From assembly GCF_001424265.1 (NCBI RefSeq), contig NZ_LMOV01000012.1, positions 537,780-601,779 of the forward strand: a DNA stretch of 64,000 bases, in the 5' to 3' direction. The notes under the pieces are model-generated. The model was not told where the DNA came from, did not search any database, and worked only from the letters and a program-made list of their open reading frames with translations. This document shows, in pieces, positions 16,872 to 26,184 of the stretch (the stretch's first letter is position 1; every line of letters begins with the position of its first letter). This DNA comes from Acidovorax sp. Leaf160 (GTDB lineage Bacteria > Pseudomonadota > Gammaproteobacteria > Burkholderiales > Burkholderiaceae_C). The translations under genes were made by a program, and so were the position numbers.

Positions 16872-17792
16872 TCAGCCCAGGATATGCTGCGCGACCGGCG
16901 CATGGCCGTGGTTCAGCGGCCCGTGCCCGCGGCCGGTGCGCACGTCGGCCCCCGCGGCGATCGCCGCAAGGATGTAGGCCCGCGCGGCCCGCACGGCGGC
17001 GGCCAGCGGCAGGCCCAGCGCCAGGTGCGAGGCGATGGCCGACGACAGCGTGCACCCCGTGCCATGCCCGTTGTGCGTGACGATGCGGGCGGACTGCAGC
17101 CGCTCGTGGCCCGCACCGGGCGAGTCGCCCGCGCCGGCCAGCACGTCCACCACCCAGTCGCCCGGCAGGTGGCCGCCCTTGAGCAGCACGGCACGTGCGC
17201 CCAGGGCCAGCAGATCGTCGGCGGCGGCATCGAGGTCGTCGATGCCGCCAATGGTGCGGCCCAGCAGCCAGCCGGCTTCGTCCAGGTTGGGCGTGACGAG
17301 CGCGGCCAGCGGAAACAGCTCGCCCACCAGCGCGCCCACCGTCTCGGTAGCGATGAGCCGGTCGCCGCTGGTCGCAACCATCACCGGGTCGAGCACCACA
17401 TGCGGCAGGCCGTGCGAGCGAATGGCGTCGGCCACCACGCGGACCACCTCGGGCGAGTGGAGCATGCCGATCTTGACCGCATCGACGCCGATGTCCTCCA
17501 CCACGGCGTCGATCTGCGCGCGCAGCATCGCGGGCGGAATGCCGTGGATGCCGCGCACCCCCATCGTGTTCTGCGCCGTGATGGCGGTGATCGCCGTCAT
17601 GCCGTAGCAGCCGAGCGCGCTGAAGGTTTTCAGGTCGGCCTGAATGCCGGCGCCGCCGCCGCTGTCGGAGCCGGCGATGGAGAGCACGCGGGCATAGCGC
17701 CGGCCACCCGGTGCAGGCCCGGGAGCGGTTGCAGGCGCAGGCGCAGGCGCGGGTGCGACACCGGCCGGCGAATTGTGGTCGTGGACGTTCAT
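16872..17792 (-). CDS. thiD: Hydroxymethylpyrimidine/phosphomethylpyrimidine kinase ThiD
   Basis: A 306-residue ribokinase-fold enzyme that phosphorylates HMP and then HMP-phosphate to HMP-diphosphate for thiamine synthesis. The opening VLSIAGSDSGGGAGIQADLKTF is the ThiD substrate site, VLDPVMVATSGDRL the central motif, and THNGHGTGCTLSSAIASHLA contains the anion hole and catalytic Asp-equivalent region of this family. A 30-residue Ala/Pro-rich N-terminal extension precedes the domain. It is transcribed away from the riboswitch-controlled thiO-thiS-thiG-thiE operon, so it is not directly under the visible riboswitch. A tetranucleotide repeat tract lies 60 bp upstream of its start. Confidence 0.92.
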   Translation of the reverse strand: MNVHDHNSPAGVAPAPAPAPATAPGPAPGGRRYARVLSIAGSDSGGGAGIQADLKTFSALGCYGMTAITAITAQNTMGVRGIHGIPPAMLRAQIDAVVEDIGVDAVKIGMLHSPEVVRVVADAIRSHGLPHVVLDPVMVATSGDRLIATETVGALVGELFPLAALVTPNLDEAGWLLGRTIGGIDDLDAAADDLLALGARAVLLKGGHLPGDWVVDVLAGAGDSPGAGHERLQSARIVTHNGHGTGCTLSSAIASHLALGLPLAAAVRAARAYILAAIAAGADVRTGRGHGPLNHGHAPVAQHILG

Positions 17793-17851
17793 GGCAAAAA
17801 TTATCGAGCATGCCGCACGGCCGTCGGCGCGTGGCTTCGTCGCCCGCCCCT

Positions 17852-17884
17852 AGCAAGCAAGCAAGCAGGCAGGCAGGCAGGCAG
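17852..17884. repeat. Tetranucleotide tract (AGCA)n/(GGCA)n upstream of thiD
   Basis: About eight consecutive 4-bp units: three to four of AGCA/CAAG type passing into five of GGCA type. It lies between the thiD start (17792) and the TPP riboswitch. Such tracts can change length by slippage and, in a promoter region, alter expression. Confidence 0.75.
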
Positions 17885-17937
17885 CTCCACGCCCACCGCA
17901 GGGCTTCGGTCGATGTGCTGTAATTCGCGGCACGGAC

Positions 17938-18092
17938 GAAACAGGGGTGTCCTGCCCACCCGGCCCTTCGGGGGACGGTTCAGGCGGCGACTGAGAAATA
18001 CCCTGGGGCCTTTGACCGACGCCCTGGCGCTTGCAGCGCCGCGCGGCAGGCCCCGCCACCCGATCCAGGTCATGCTGGCGTGGGGAGTTTCA
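17938..18092 (+). promoter_or_regulatory. TPP (thiamine pyrophosphate) riboswitch
   Basis: The conserved core is present in order: ACAGGGGTGTCC at 17941-17952, the CTGAGAAATACCC box at 17991-18003, and GATCCAGGTCATGCTGGCGTGGGGAG at 18062-18087, which matches the GATCCGGATAATGCCGGCGTAGGGA end of THI elements. Between the second and third blocks a GC-rich arm of about 55 bases is longer than in the compact version. It precedes thiO by about 65 bases and would switch off thiO-thiS-thiG-thiE when TPP is plentiful, most likely by blocking translation, since no clear terminator with a U-run is visible. Confidence 0.9.
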
Positions 18093-18155
18093 ACATCGGA
18101 ACCACCCGTTTTGTCTGCCTTCCCTCCAGCCTGGCCTGACCGACGACGGACGACG

Positions 18156-19298
18156 ATGTTCCCCCTGCTGCAATCCCCTTCCTCCATCACCGTGCTGGGC
18201 GCGGGCCTCATGGGCCGGCTGCTGGCCGTGGCGCTGGCGCGCGAGGGGCACCGCATCGACCTGTACGACGCCGCCGGCCCGGGCGCGGAAGGGTCGGCCG
18301 CGCGGGTGGCGGCGGCCATGCTGGCGCCCCTGGCGGAATCTGCCGTGACCGAGCCCGGCGTGGTGCGCATGGGCCAGCACGCCCTGGGCCGCTGGCCCGA
18401 GCTGCTGGCTCCGCTGGCCGCGCCCGTCTATTTCCAGCAGAACGGCACGCTGATCCTCTGGCACCGGCAGGACGCTACCGATGCGGCCCGGCTGCGCGGC
18501 ACGCTGGAGCGCAACCAGGCCGCGCTGCCCGACCTTCCCGCCATGCAGGTGTTGGACAGCGCCGGGGTGGCGGCACTGGAGCCCGCTGTGGCGCACCGCT
18601 TCGCGCAGGGCCTTTACCTGCCGGGCGAGGGCCAGCTGGACAACCGCCAGCTGCTGGCCGCGCTGGAGGCGACGCTGGCGGAATTGCCGGTCACGCTGTA
18701 CTGGCACAGCGCACGCGGCCCGGAAGACTTCCGCCCCGGACAGTCCGGCCAACCCGACTGGGTGATCGACTGCCGGGGCCTGGGCGCGCGCGGCCAGTGG
18801 CCGGCGCTGCGCGGCGTGCGCGGCGAGGTGGTGCGGCTGCATGCGCCCGAGGTCACGCTGCAGCGGCCCACCCGCATCGTGCACCCGCGCTATCCCATCT
18901 ATATCGCGCCGAAGGAAGACCACCTCTTCGTGATCGGCGCCACCGAGATCGAGTCGGACGATTTGTCGCCCGCCAGCGCGCGCTCCACCCTCGAACTGCT
19001 GAGCGCGGCCTACGCCGTGCACAGCGGCTTCGCCGAGGCGCGCATCATCGAGATCGCCACGCAGTGCCGCCCCACCCTGCCCGACAATCTTCCCGCCGTC
19101 CGCCGGACGGCCGAGCGGGTGCTGGAGGTCAACGGTCTCTACCGGCACGGCTTCATGATCGCCCCGGCGATGCTCGACGTCGTGCTGCAGGTGCTGCACA
19201 CCGGACAATCGCCCCTTGCCTCCCGGTTTGACCTAGCGCTGCAGCTGCACCCCGCGCAGCAGGCGGCACCGGCCTCCGATTCCTGCACTGTCCCATGA
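18156..19298 (+). CDS. thiO: Glycine oxidase ThiO (FAD-dependent)
   Basis: A 380-residue DAO-fold flavoenzyme that oxidises glycine to iminoacetate (dehydroglycine) for thiazole synthesis. The FAD fingerprint is VLGAGLMGRLLAVALAREG at about 11-30. The DAO family end, with VNGLYRHGFMIAPAM near 330-345, carries the residues that close the active site. The start is ATG 18156, the first codon after the TPP riboswitch. It overlaps thiS by four bases (ATGA). As first gene of the riboswitch operon it should be repressed by TPP. The C-terminal 25 residues are poorly conserved. Confidence 0.9.
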   Translation: MFPLLQSPSSITVLGAGLMGRLLAVALAREGHRIDLYDAAGPGAEGSAARVAAAMLAPLAESAVTEPGVVRMGQHALGRWPELLAPLAAPVYFQQNGTLILWHRQDATDAARLRGTLERNQAALPDLPAMQVLDSAGVAALEPAVAHRFAQGLYLPGEGQLDNRQLLAALEATLAELPVTLYWHSARGPEDFRPGQSGQPDWVIDCRGLGARGQWPALRGVRGEVVRLHAPEVTLQRPTRIVHPRYPIYIAPKEDHLFVIGATEIESDDLSPASARSTLELLSAAYAVHSGFAEARIIEIATQCRPTLPDNLPAVRRTAERVLEVNGLYRHGFMIAPAMLDVVLQVLHTGQSPLASRFDLALQLHPAQQAAPASDSCTVP

Positions 19299-19492
19299 AC
19301 ATCCTCATCAACCAGGCCGCCGCCGAGCTGCCACCCGCCGCCACCGTGTCCGATGCCATCGCCCATGCCGGTGCCCGCCCGCCTTTCGCCGTGGCCGTGA
19401 ACCTGCAGTTCGTGCCCAAGGGCCGCTACGAACAGCACGCGCTCGCCGAGGGCGACCGGGTCGAGATCATCGCACCCGTCACGGGCGGCTGA
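19295..19492 (+). CDS. thiS: Sulfur carrier protein ThiS
   Basis: A 65-residue ubiquitin-like protein ending in VTGG. The C-terminal Gly-Gly is adenylated and then converted to the thiocarboxylate that donates sulfur to the thiazole ring. The opening [13 protein letters not shown] and the internal [19 protein letters not shown] with [14 protein letters not shown] are standard for ThiS. It is embedded between thiO and thiG and translationally coupled to thiO by an ATGA overlap. Confidence 0.93.
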   Translation: MNILINQAAAELPPAATVSDAIAHAGARPPFAVAVNLQFVPKGRYEQHALAEGDRVEIIAPVTGG

Positions 19493-19529
19493 ACACGCTC
19501 GACCATCCCGCTTCACCAGACCCATCTCC

Positions 19530-20357
19530 ATGCCGCTTCCATCTCCCTCCCCGACTGCCGACAGCGCCGACGCGCTGGTGCTCTACGGCCAGACCTTCCA
19601 GAGCCGGCTGCTGCTGGGCACCGCCCGCTACCCGTCGCCCGCCGTGCTCGAAGCCGCCGTGCGCCGCGCGCAGCCGGCCATGGTGACCGCGTCGCTTCGC
19701 CGCCAGGGCAGCAACGCGGCCGAAACCGGCAGCAGCTTCTGGGAGCTGCTGCGCCAGCTGAACGTGCCGGTGCTGCCCAACACCGCCGGCTGCCACAGCG
19801 TGCAGGAAGCCATCACCACCGCGCAGATGGCGCGCGAGGTGTTCGACACGCCCTGGATCAAGCTCGAGCTCATCGGCGACGACTACACGCTGCAGCCCGA
19901 CACGCTGAACCTGGTGTCCGCCGCCGAGCAGCTCATCCGCGACGGCTTCCAGGTGCTGCCGTACTGCACCGAAGACCTGGTGCTCTGCCAGCGCCTGGTG
20001 GACGTCGGCTGCCAGGCCGTCATGCCCTGGGCGGCGCCCATCGGCACCGGCCGCGGCCCCGTCAACCCCTACGCGCTGCAACTGCTGCGCGAGCGGCTGG
20101 ACGTGCCCATGCTGGTCGATGCCGGACTGGGCCTGCCCTCGCATGCCTGCCAGGTCATGGAATGGGGCTATGACGGCGTGCTGCTGAACACGGCCGTAGC
20201 CCTGGCCACCGACCCGGTCGCCATGGCCGGCGCTTTCGCCGACGCCGTCAGCGCGGGCCGCGCGGCTCGCACCGCCGGCGCCATGACCGCGCAGGACGCG
20301 GCCCAGCCCAGCACGCCGGTGCTGGGCACCCCTTTCTGGCACCACGACCATGGCTGA
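19530..20357 (+). CDS. thiG: Thiazole synthase ThiG
   Basis: A 275-residue TIM-barrel enzyme that joins 1-deoxyxylulose 5-phosphate, dehydroglycine and ThiS-thiocarboxylate into the thiazole phosphate. Visible family blocks are [14 protein letters not shown] near 18-31, LLPNTAGCH-type [30 protein letters not shown] with the Schiff-base Lys, [17 protein letters not shown], and [21 protein letters not shown]. It lies 37 bp after thiS and overlaps thiE by 8 bases. Confidence 0.93.
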   Translation: MPLPSPSPTADSADALVLYGQTFQSRLLLGTARYPSPAVLEAAVRRAQPAMVTASLRRQGSNAAETGSSFWELLRQLNVPVLPNTAGCHSVQEAITTAQMAREVFDTPWIKLELIGDDYTLQPDTLNLVSAAEQLIRDGFQVLPYCTEDLVLCQRLVDVGCQAVMPWAAPIGTGRGPVNPYALQLLRERLDVPMLVDAGLGLPSHACQVMEWGYDGVLLNTAVALATDPVAMAGAFADAVSAGRAARTAGAMTAQDAAQPSTPVLGTPFWHHDHG

Positions 20358-21285
20358 TTCCGCACCCCTCTCCCTGGCCGATGTCGACTCGCTGGCGCGG
20401 TCCATCCGGGCCCACCACGGCGCCGACTACGCCGACTTTCCGGCGCAGCCGGTGACTGCCGACGCCGCAGCCGGCCTGGACGACCCGGTCGCGCAGACCG
20501 CCTTCCGGGCCTGCAGCGCGCTGGGCTTCATCGCACACGACGCGCGCGCGCTGGCACGGGCCTGGGCCGCGCAGACGCGCCGGCTGGGCCGCTTCGACGC
20601 CGCCCGCTGGCCCGACGAGCCGGCGGACTTCGGGCTGCAGCCGCGCCCGCATGCACGGGCCTTCCCGCCCTGCCCTGACGCGCTGGGGCTCTACGCGGTG
20701 CTGCCGGACGCTGACTGGGTCGGTCGCATGGCGCGGGCCGGCGTGCCCACGGTGCAGCTGCGCTTCAAGTCGGGCGATGCGGCGGCCATCGACCGCGAGG
20801 TGCGCGCTGCGGTGCAGGCCGTGCGCGGCACCTCGGCGCTGCTGTTCATCAACGACCACTGGCGCCAGGCCATCGAAGCGGGCGCCTACGGCGTGCACCT
20901 CGGCCAGGAAGATCTGGACGCGCTGGCGCCCGATCAGCTGGAGGCCCTGCGGAGCGCGGGACTGCGCCTGGGCGTCAGCACCCACGGCTATGCCGAGATG
21001 GTGCGCGCCGATGCCGCGAGCCCGAGCTACGTGGCCATGGGTGCGGTGTTCCCCACCACCCTCAAGAAGATGGCGACGGTGCCGCAGGGGCTGGCGCGAC
21101 TCGCCGCCTACGCCCGCCTGATGCGCGGCTATCCGCAAGTGGCCATCGGGGGTATCGGCCTGTCGCAGTTTCCCGACGTGCTGGCCACGGGAGTGGGCTC
21201 CATCGCCGTGGTACGGGCGCTGGTCAACGCGCCCGAGCCGGAAGCCGCTGCGGCCGAACTGATGCGCGCGATGGCCCCGGCCTGA
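20350..21285 (+). CDS. thiE: Thiamine-phosphate synthase ThiE with N-terminal extension
   Basis: A 311-residue protein whose last 200 residues form the ThiE barrel: [62 protein letters not shown] and [24 protein letters not shown]. It couples HMP-diphosphate and thiazole phosphate to thiamine phosphate. The first 100 residues are an extra segment not found in compact ThiE (about 210 residues); it holds [21 protein letters not shown] and I do not recognise it. The gene overlaps thiG by 8 bp and ends the operon before a strong terminator. Confidence 0.9.
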   Translation: MADSAPLSLADVDSLARSIRAHHGADYADFPAQPVTADAAAGLDDPVAQTAFRACSALGFIAHDARALARAWAAQTRRLGRFDAARWPDEPADFGLQPRPHARAFPPCPDALGLYAVLPDADWVGRMARAGVPTVQLRFKSGDAAAIDREVRAAVQAVRGTSALLFINDHWRQAIEAGAYGVHLGQEDLDALAPDQLEALRSAGLRLGVSTHGYAEMVRADAASPSYVAMGAVFPTTLKKMATVPQGLARLAAYARLMRGYPQVAIGGIGLSQFPDVLATGVGSIAVVRALVNAPEPEAAAAELMRAMAPA

Positions 21286-21374
21286 ACGCAGCTGCCGCGA
21301 GCAGCAAGGCCGCCGCGCGCGCGGCCGCCTCCGGGCGCTGGGTCCAGGCGGCGGGCCCAGGCGTTGGGCCATGC

Positions 21375-21400
21375 AAAAAGGGGCATCGCTGCCCCTTTTT
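21375..21400. terminator. Bidirectional Rho-independent terminator
   Basis: AAAAAGGGGC - ATCGCT - GCCCCTTTTT: a perfect 10-bp stem with A-run and T-run, so it works in both directions. It separates the convergent thiE operon and the FimV-like gene. Confidence 0.92.
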
Positions 21401-21428
21401 GACGTTCAAGCACCCGTTCCATCCGCGT

Positions 21429-23735
21429 CTATTCGGGTTTGGGCCGCTTTTGCTGTTCTTCCAGCTCGAAGCTGACTTCGAACCGGTCGCTGGCGGAGCC
21501 GAAACCTGCCGGCTGGGTGGTCGGCGAGGACGGCGCTCCCGCAAAGCCCGGTGCGTTGCCGCCGGCCTGGGGGGTGGGCTCCGACAGGTCCAGGTCGAGA
21601 TCGAGATCGAAGGAATCCACCACCAGCCCTGGCGCGGGCGCGGGTGGACGCGGCGGCGTGGCGGGCAGGTCGCCGAACGACGAATCGAACGACAGGTCCG
21701 GCAGCATGTCGATGGCAGGCACCGCAGCCACCGCACTGCCGCCCAGGGCGGCGGCACCGGCCGGATAAGCGCCGGCGTCGCCCGCCAGCGGGGTCGTGCG
21801 TTCACGCGGCCCCGGCGCACCACGGTCCGAAGGCGCCGTGGTCTGGGCGATCGACAGCAGCAGCAGCAAATCCTCGAAAGCGGCCAGATCGAAGGGCTCT
21901 TCGCACACGGTGCCCTCGGTGAGGAACACGCAGTTGGCGATCCAGTCGATCACTTCGGGCGTCGGCCAGATGGCTTCGATCCGCGCCAGAGTGTCCGGGT
22001 ATTCGAGCAGCGTGCGGCCGGGCCGGTGGAAGGCGGTGAAGTCGGGCACGCGCGCATTGAAGAACGCCTGGAAACGCTCGCTCAGCTCGTTGAACGCCTC
22101 GGCCCGGCTCAGCGTGTGGAAGAGGCGCAGCAGCTCCAGGTAGGCAGACGGCGAGGTGCTGCCATGCGCTGCAATGAACTTCTGCAGCACGCCGATGGCC
22201 TGGTCGTGCTCGCCGACGGAGACGAAGAATTCAGCCTGCTGCTGGACGTCGAACAGCGCTTCGGGACCGGGTTGCCGCTCGTCCCGCGCAGCCGCTGGGT
22301 GGGCGACACCGCCCGACGACTTGGCGGCCAGCACGGCCGAGGCGCCGGCAGCGGCGGCCACGGCCGCAGCCGAGGCTGCTGGCTCCATCGCCGCAGACGG
22401 CTTCGCGGCAGACGCGGCGGTCAAGGGGGGCTTCTGGCGACTGGCAGCCGTGGCGGCAGCAGCGGCTGCGGCAGTTGCGGCGGTTGCGGGCACGCTGGCC
22501 GCCGGCTGCTTGGCCCAGCCAGGCGCGGGCGATGGAGACACGCTGATCGGCGCATCCCAGCGGTCTGCGTCTGAGGGGCGGCTCTGGAGCGATTCCGCGC
22601 CCTCGGCGCCTTCGAGGATCACCCCCTCGCCCGGCCGGTTGCTGGCTTCGACCGAATGCATCCAGCCCGTGGCGGCAGCGCGCCGCGAGCGGCTCCAGAG
22701 CCAATAGGCGAGCGCCACGGCGATGAGCAGCAGCGCAATCAGCGCATAGACGATCACGGCGGGGAAGCGCTCGGATTCCGCGGCCTCCAGGCGCTGGCGC
22801 AGATCGGCGGCGGCGGCGCGCTCAGTGCCTGCCTGCGCGCGCTGGGTGGCGGCATCGGCCTCCAGCTGGGTGATGCGGCCGGCTGACTTCTGCACCTCCT
22901 CGGGTGGCGTGTTCAAGGCACGCCAGAGGGCAGCGGCCTCTGCGCGCCGGGCGTCGCTGGCGGTGGCGGCCGGTGCGGGCAGCTCCTGCGAACTGCGCAG
23001 GGTCAACGGCGATTCGAGCCAGACTTCCAGCGGTTCCATCACCAGGCGCGGCTTGGGTGCCTCGGCCGGGGCCGCAGTGGCCGAAGCCGCTGCCGCGCGC
23101 GTGCGCGCCGGAGCCGCACGCGATGCGGCTGCGGCGTTCCGGTTGGCGGGAACGGCACGGCGCGCCGGCGTGGCGGCGGCGGCGTTGGTGGCTGGCGCCG
23201 GGGCGCGCGCACCCGCCGTATCGCCAGCCGTGCCGCGCGCTGCTGCAGCCGCCGCTGCGCGCGAAGCGCCAGCGCCGTCAGCGGGGGCACCGGCCGGGGC
23301 GCCCTGCGCGAGCCTGCCCAGATCCACCGGGCGGCTGCCACCACCGGCGGCAGCGTTGGCCGCTGCGGTCTCGGGCAGTTCGGCGAGAAAGGTGTATTGG
23401 CGGGTGATGGCGCCGGAGCAGCCGCCCGTCAGCGTGGCCGTGAGCACCGGCTCGTCGGCGGAGATGAAAGCCCGCACGCGGACGCGCGGGGTGCCGGCAC
23501 CCTGCACGGGCGTGACTTGCACCTTGGAATCTGCGATGGGCGTGGAGCCCGAGACGAGCTTCGCAGTGATGCATGACGACGCCACGTCGCTGCCCGGGTC
23601 AGGCGTCACATCGAAGGTCAGGTCCACGGGTGCGCCGAGCACCACGGCGCCGCGGCTGTTACCCAGCGACAACGCGCCAGCGCTGCATGCAGCGACCGAC
23701 AGCCCGACTCCCAAGATGGCGTTACTGATTTTCAC
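21429..23735 (-). CDS. FimV-like membrane protein
   Basis: About 768 residues from GTG 23735 (VKISNAILGVGLSVAACSAGALSLGN), which gives a signal peptide and the FimV-type opening 'LGN-x-R-G-x-x-x-LG-x-P-x-D-L'. A conserved periplasmic domain (to about residue 130) is followed by an Ala/Pro-rich linker, a coiled-coil stretch, one transmembrane helix (FPAVIVYALIALLLIAVALAYW), another Ala-rich linker and a C-terminal TPR-like domain (EFFVSVGEHDQAIGVLQKFI, FNARVPDF). FimV organises the cell pole and type IV pilus or secretion machinery. The usual LysM is not seen. The frame is open upstream to 23819 but that overlaps the divergent gene. Confidence 0.7.
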   Translation of the reverse strand: MKISNAILGVGLSVAACSAGALSLGNSRGAVVLGAPVDLTFDVTPDPGSDVASSCITAKLVSGSTPIADSKVQVTPVQGAGTPRVRVRAFISADEPVLTATLTGGCSGAITRQYTFLAELPETAAANAAAGGGSRPVDLGRLAQGAPAGAPADGAGASRAAAAAAARGTAGDTAGARAPAPATNAAAATPARRAVPANRNAAAASRAAPARTRAAAASATAAPAEAPKPRLVMEPLEVWLESPLTLRSSQELPAPAATASDARRAEAAALWRALNTPPEEVQKSAGRITQLEADAATQRAQAGTERAAAADLRQRLEAAESERFPAVIVYALIALLLIAVALAYWLWSRSRRAAATGWMHSVEASNRPGEGVILEGAEGAESLQSRPSDADRWDAPISVSPSPAPGWAKQPAASVPATAATAAAAAAATAASRQKPPLTAASAAKPSAAMEPAASAAAVAAAAGASAVLAAKSSGGVAHPAAARDERQPGPEALFDVQQQAEFFVSVGEHDQAIGVLQKFIAAHGSTSPSAYLELLRLFHTLSRAEAFNELSERFQAFFNARVPDFTAFHRPGRTLLEYPDTLARIEAIWPTPEVIDWIANCVFLTEGTVCEEPFDLAAFEDLLLLLSIAQTTAPSDRGAPGPRERTTPLAGDAGAYPAGAAALGGSAVAAVPAIDMLPDLSFDSSFGDLPATPPRPPAPAPGLVVDSFDLDLDLDLSEPTPQAGGNAPGFAGAPSSPTTQPAGFGSASDRFEVSFELEEQQKRPKPE

Positions 23736-23806
23736 AATAGTTTCTTTTGTTGCTGCGTGATTCTTGCACAGGTCGCCCCTATGGGGCCCCTCCATAATGG
23801 CGCCCC

Positions 23807-25327
23807 ATGACCAAGACATTCAGCACGGTGGGCCTTGTGGGAACGGGCGCCATGGGGCGCGGCATCGCGCAGATCGCTGCCCAGGCGGGCAGCCGGGTGA
23901 AGCTTTTCGACACTCGCCCAGGAGCCGCATCTGCGGCCCGCGAAGACCTGCGCCAGCAGTGGCTGCGCCTCGTGGCCAAGGGCCGCATCGAACAGGGCGA
24001 CGCGGACCGCTGGCATGACCAGTTGGTCGCGGTGGACGGCCTGCCAGACCTGGCCGACGCGCAGCTGGTGGTGGAAGCCATCGTCGAGCAGCTCGATGCC
24101 AAGCGAGATCTCCTTCGTCAGTTGGAATCCATTGTTGCAGCAGATGCAGTGCTGGCAAGCAATACGTCCTCGCTTTCCATCACCGCCCTGGGTGCTGCAC
24201 TGCAAAATCCTGAGCGGCTGGCGGGCTTTCACTTCTTCAATCCGGTGCCGCTGATGAAGGTGGTGGAGGTGATTGCAGGGCTGAAGACCGCCCCGGAGGT
24301 GACCACCCGGCTGTCCGAGTTCGCGCGGCAGATGGGACACACGCCGGTCAGCGCGCAGGACACGCCCGGCTTCATCGTCAACCATGCCGGCCGGGGCTTC
24401 GGCACCGAGGCGCTGCGGATCGTGAGCGAAGGCGTGACCGATTTCGCGACGGTGGACCGCGTCCTGCGCGACCAGGTCGGCTTCCGCCTGGGGCCTTTCG
24501 AGCTGATGGACCTGACGGCGCTCGACGTGTCCCACCCGGTGATGGAGTCGATCTACCACCAGTACTACGAAGAGGCGCGCTTTCGCCCCAGCGTCATCAC
24601 CGCGCAACGCCTGGCCGGCGGCCTGCTGGGCCGCAAGACGGGCGAAGGCTTCTACCGGTACGCCGACGGCGTGGCGCAGCTGCCGGCCGAGTCGCCCGTG
24701 CCCCAGGTGGGCGAGATGCCGCCGGTGTGGGTGTCGCCGCGCGCCTCGCGCCGCGCGGAGCTCTACCAGTTGCTCAAGGACCTGGGCGCCCGCATCGAAA
24801 CCGGCGCCTCGCCCTCCTCCACCGCCATCACGCTGGTGGCGCCGCTGGGCTTCGACGTGACCACGGTGGCCGTGGTCGAGCGGCTGGACCCCGCGCGCAC
24901 CGTCGGCATCGACATGCTGGTGGACGATGCCGCCACCCGCCGCCGCGTGCTGGCCACCAACCCGGCCACGCGCAACGACATCCGCGACGCGGCGCATGCC
25001 CTCTTCGCCCGCGACGGCAAGGCGGTGAGCGTGGTCCGCGACAGCGGCGGCTTCGTCACGCAGCGCGTGGTGGCCACCATCATCAACATCGCCAGCGACA
25101 TCTGCCAGCAGCGCGTGTGCACCCCCAAGGACCTGGAAACCGCCGTGACCCTGGGCCTGGGCTATCCGCTCGGCCCACTGGCCATGGGCGACCGCTGGGG
25201 GCCGACGAACATCCTCGAAGTGCTTTTCAACATGCAGACGGTGTATGGCGACACGCGCTACCGGCCGAGCCCCTGGCTGCGCCGCCGCGGCGCCATCGGC
25301 CTGAGCCTGACGCACGTCGAAGACTGA
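23807..25327 (+). CDS. 3-hydroxyacyl-CoA dehydrogenase, PaaH-type with duplicated C-terminal domain
   Basis: A 506-residue NAD-dependent enzyme oxidising 3-hydroxyacyl-CoA to 3-ketoacyl-CoA. The Rossmann fingerprint is VGLVGTGAMGRGIAQIAAQAG at about 8-28; LASNTSSLSITAL and RLAGFHFFNPVPLMKVVEVI hold the catalytic Ser/His-Glu region. Two 3HCDH C-terminal domains follow, at about 185-285 (DTPGFIVNHAGRGFGTEAL) and 400-490 (DSGGFVTQRVVATIINIASD). This length and double domain match the phenylacetate-pathway type, but no other paa genes lie here, so I give no symbol. It is followed 26 bp later by an enoyl-CoA hydratase gene, suggesting a beta-oxidation pair. Confidence 0.88.
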   Translation: MTKTFSTVGLVGTGAMGRGIAQIAAQAGSRVKLFDTRPGAASAAREDLRQQWLRLVAKGRIEQGDADRWHDQLVAVDGLPDLADAQLVVEAIVEQLDAKRDLLRQLESIVAADAVLASNTSSLSITALGAALQNPERLAGFHFFNPVPLMKVVEVIAGLKTAPEVTTRLSEFARQMGHTPVSAQDTPGFIVNHAGRGFGTEALRIVSEGVTDFATVDRVLRDQVGFRLGPFELMDLTALDVSHPVMESIYHQYYEEARFRPSVITAQRLAGGLLGRKTGEGFYRYADGVAQLPAESPVPQVGEMPPVWVSPRASRRAELYQLLKDLGARIETGASPSSTAITLVAPLGFDVTTVAVVERLDPARTVGIDMLVDDAATRRRVLATNPATRNDIRDAAHALFARDGKAVSVVRDSGGFVTQRVVATIINIASDICQQRVCTPKDLETAVTLGLGYPLGPLAMGDRWGPTNILEVLFNMQTVYGDTRYRPSPWLRRRGAIGLSLTHVED

Positions 25328-25353
25328 AACCCAGCCCACCCGCCCGCCCGCCC

Positions 25354-26133
25354 ATGCCCGCAGAACTCCTCAGCACCAGCCAGGGCAAGACCCTGATCCT
25401 CACCCTGCGCCACCCGGATGCGCGCAACGCCTTCGACGAATCGCTCTATGCCGCTGGGGTGGAAGCGCTGAGCGTGGCCGAGCGCAGCGACGATGTGCGC
25501 AGCGTGGTCATCACCGGCGCGGACGGCGACTTCAGCGTGGGCACCCATCTGCAGCAACTGCAGGCCCGCCGGCAGCAGGGTGCCGAAGCGCAGGCGATGG
25601 CGGTCGAGGGCCTGCACAGCTGGATCGAGACGATCCGCACCTATCCCAAGCCCGTGATCGCGGCGGTCGAAGGTGCGGCCACCGGCAGCGGTTTCTCGCT
25701 CGCGCTGGCCTGCGACCTGCTGGTGGCTGCGCGCAACGCGGCATTCGCTTTCCCAAACAGCCGCATGGGCCTGTCGGCCGATGGCGGCGCTTCGTGGGCC
25801 CTGCCGCATTCCGTGCCACGGCAGCTGGCCTCCGAATGGCTGATGCTGGGCGAGCGCGTCGATGCCGAGCGCCTGCATGCGCTGGGTATCGTCAACCGTC
25901 TGGCCGAGCCGGGGCGCGCCCTGCACGAGGCGCTTGCGCTGGCCCAGCTGCTGAACGAACGCGCCCCCCACGCGCTGGCCAGCACGAAGGAGTTGCTGAG
26001 CGAAGCGCCCGCGCAGCCGCTCACGGCGCACCTGGCGGCGGAGCGCGACCATTTCGTGCGCAATGCCCAGCATCCGGCCACGGGCGAAGCCATCGCTACG
26101 TTCCTGGAAAAACGCCCGCACCGCTATCCATGA
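25354..26133 (+). CDS. Enoyl-CoA hydratase/isomerase family protein
   Basis: A 259-residue crotonase-fold protein. The oxyanion-hole segments are present: VVITGADGDFSVGTHLQQL near 50-68 and VIAAVEGAATGSGFSLALACDLLVAA near 100-125. The usual Glu of hydratases at the second catalytic position is not evident: the segment NSRMGLSADGGASWALP has Asp where some isomerases do. It may therefore be an isomerase rather than a simple hydratase. It starts at ATG 25354, 26 bp after the 3-hydroxyacyl-CoA dehydrogenase gene, and probably shares its transcript. Confidence 0.82.
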   Translation: MPAELLSTSQGKTLILTLRHPDARNAFDESLYAAGVEALSVAERSDDVRSVVITGADGDFSVGTHLQQLQARRQQGAEAQAMAVEGLHSWIETIRTYPKPVIAAVEGAATGSGFSLALACDLLVAARNAAFAFPNSRMGLSADGGASWALPHSVPRQLASEWLMLGERVDAERLHALGIVNRLAEPGRALHEALALAQLLNERAPHALASTKELLSEAPAQPLTAHLAAERDHFVRNAQHPATGEAIATFLEKRPHRYP

Positions 26134-26184
26134 GATAGCGGAAAGCGCTTGACTGGCAAGCGCCTGAGGCTGATTCGGCTTGAA
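26134..26184 (+). repeat. Copy of dispersed Comamonadaceae-type palindromic element
   Basis: GATAGCGGAAA, then a GCGCTTG (26145-26151) / CAAGCGC (26157-26163) hairpin with a 5-base loop, then TGAGGCTGATTCGGCTTGAA. It follows the stop codon of the enoyl-CoA hydratase gene directly and may serve as its transcript end. It shares both halves with the copies at 16056 and 47866. Confidence 0.65.
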
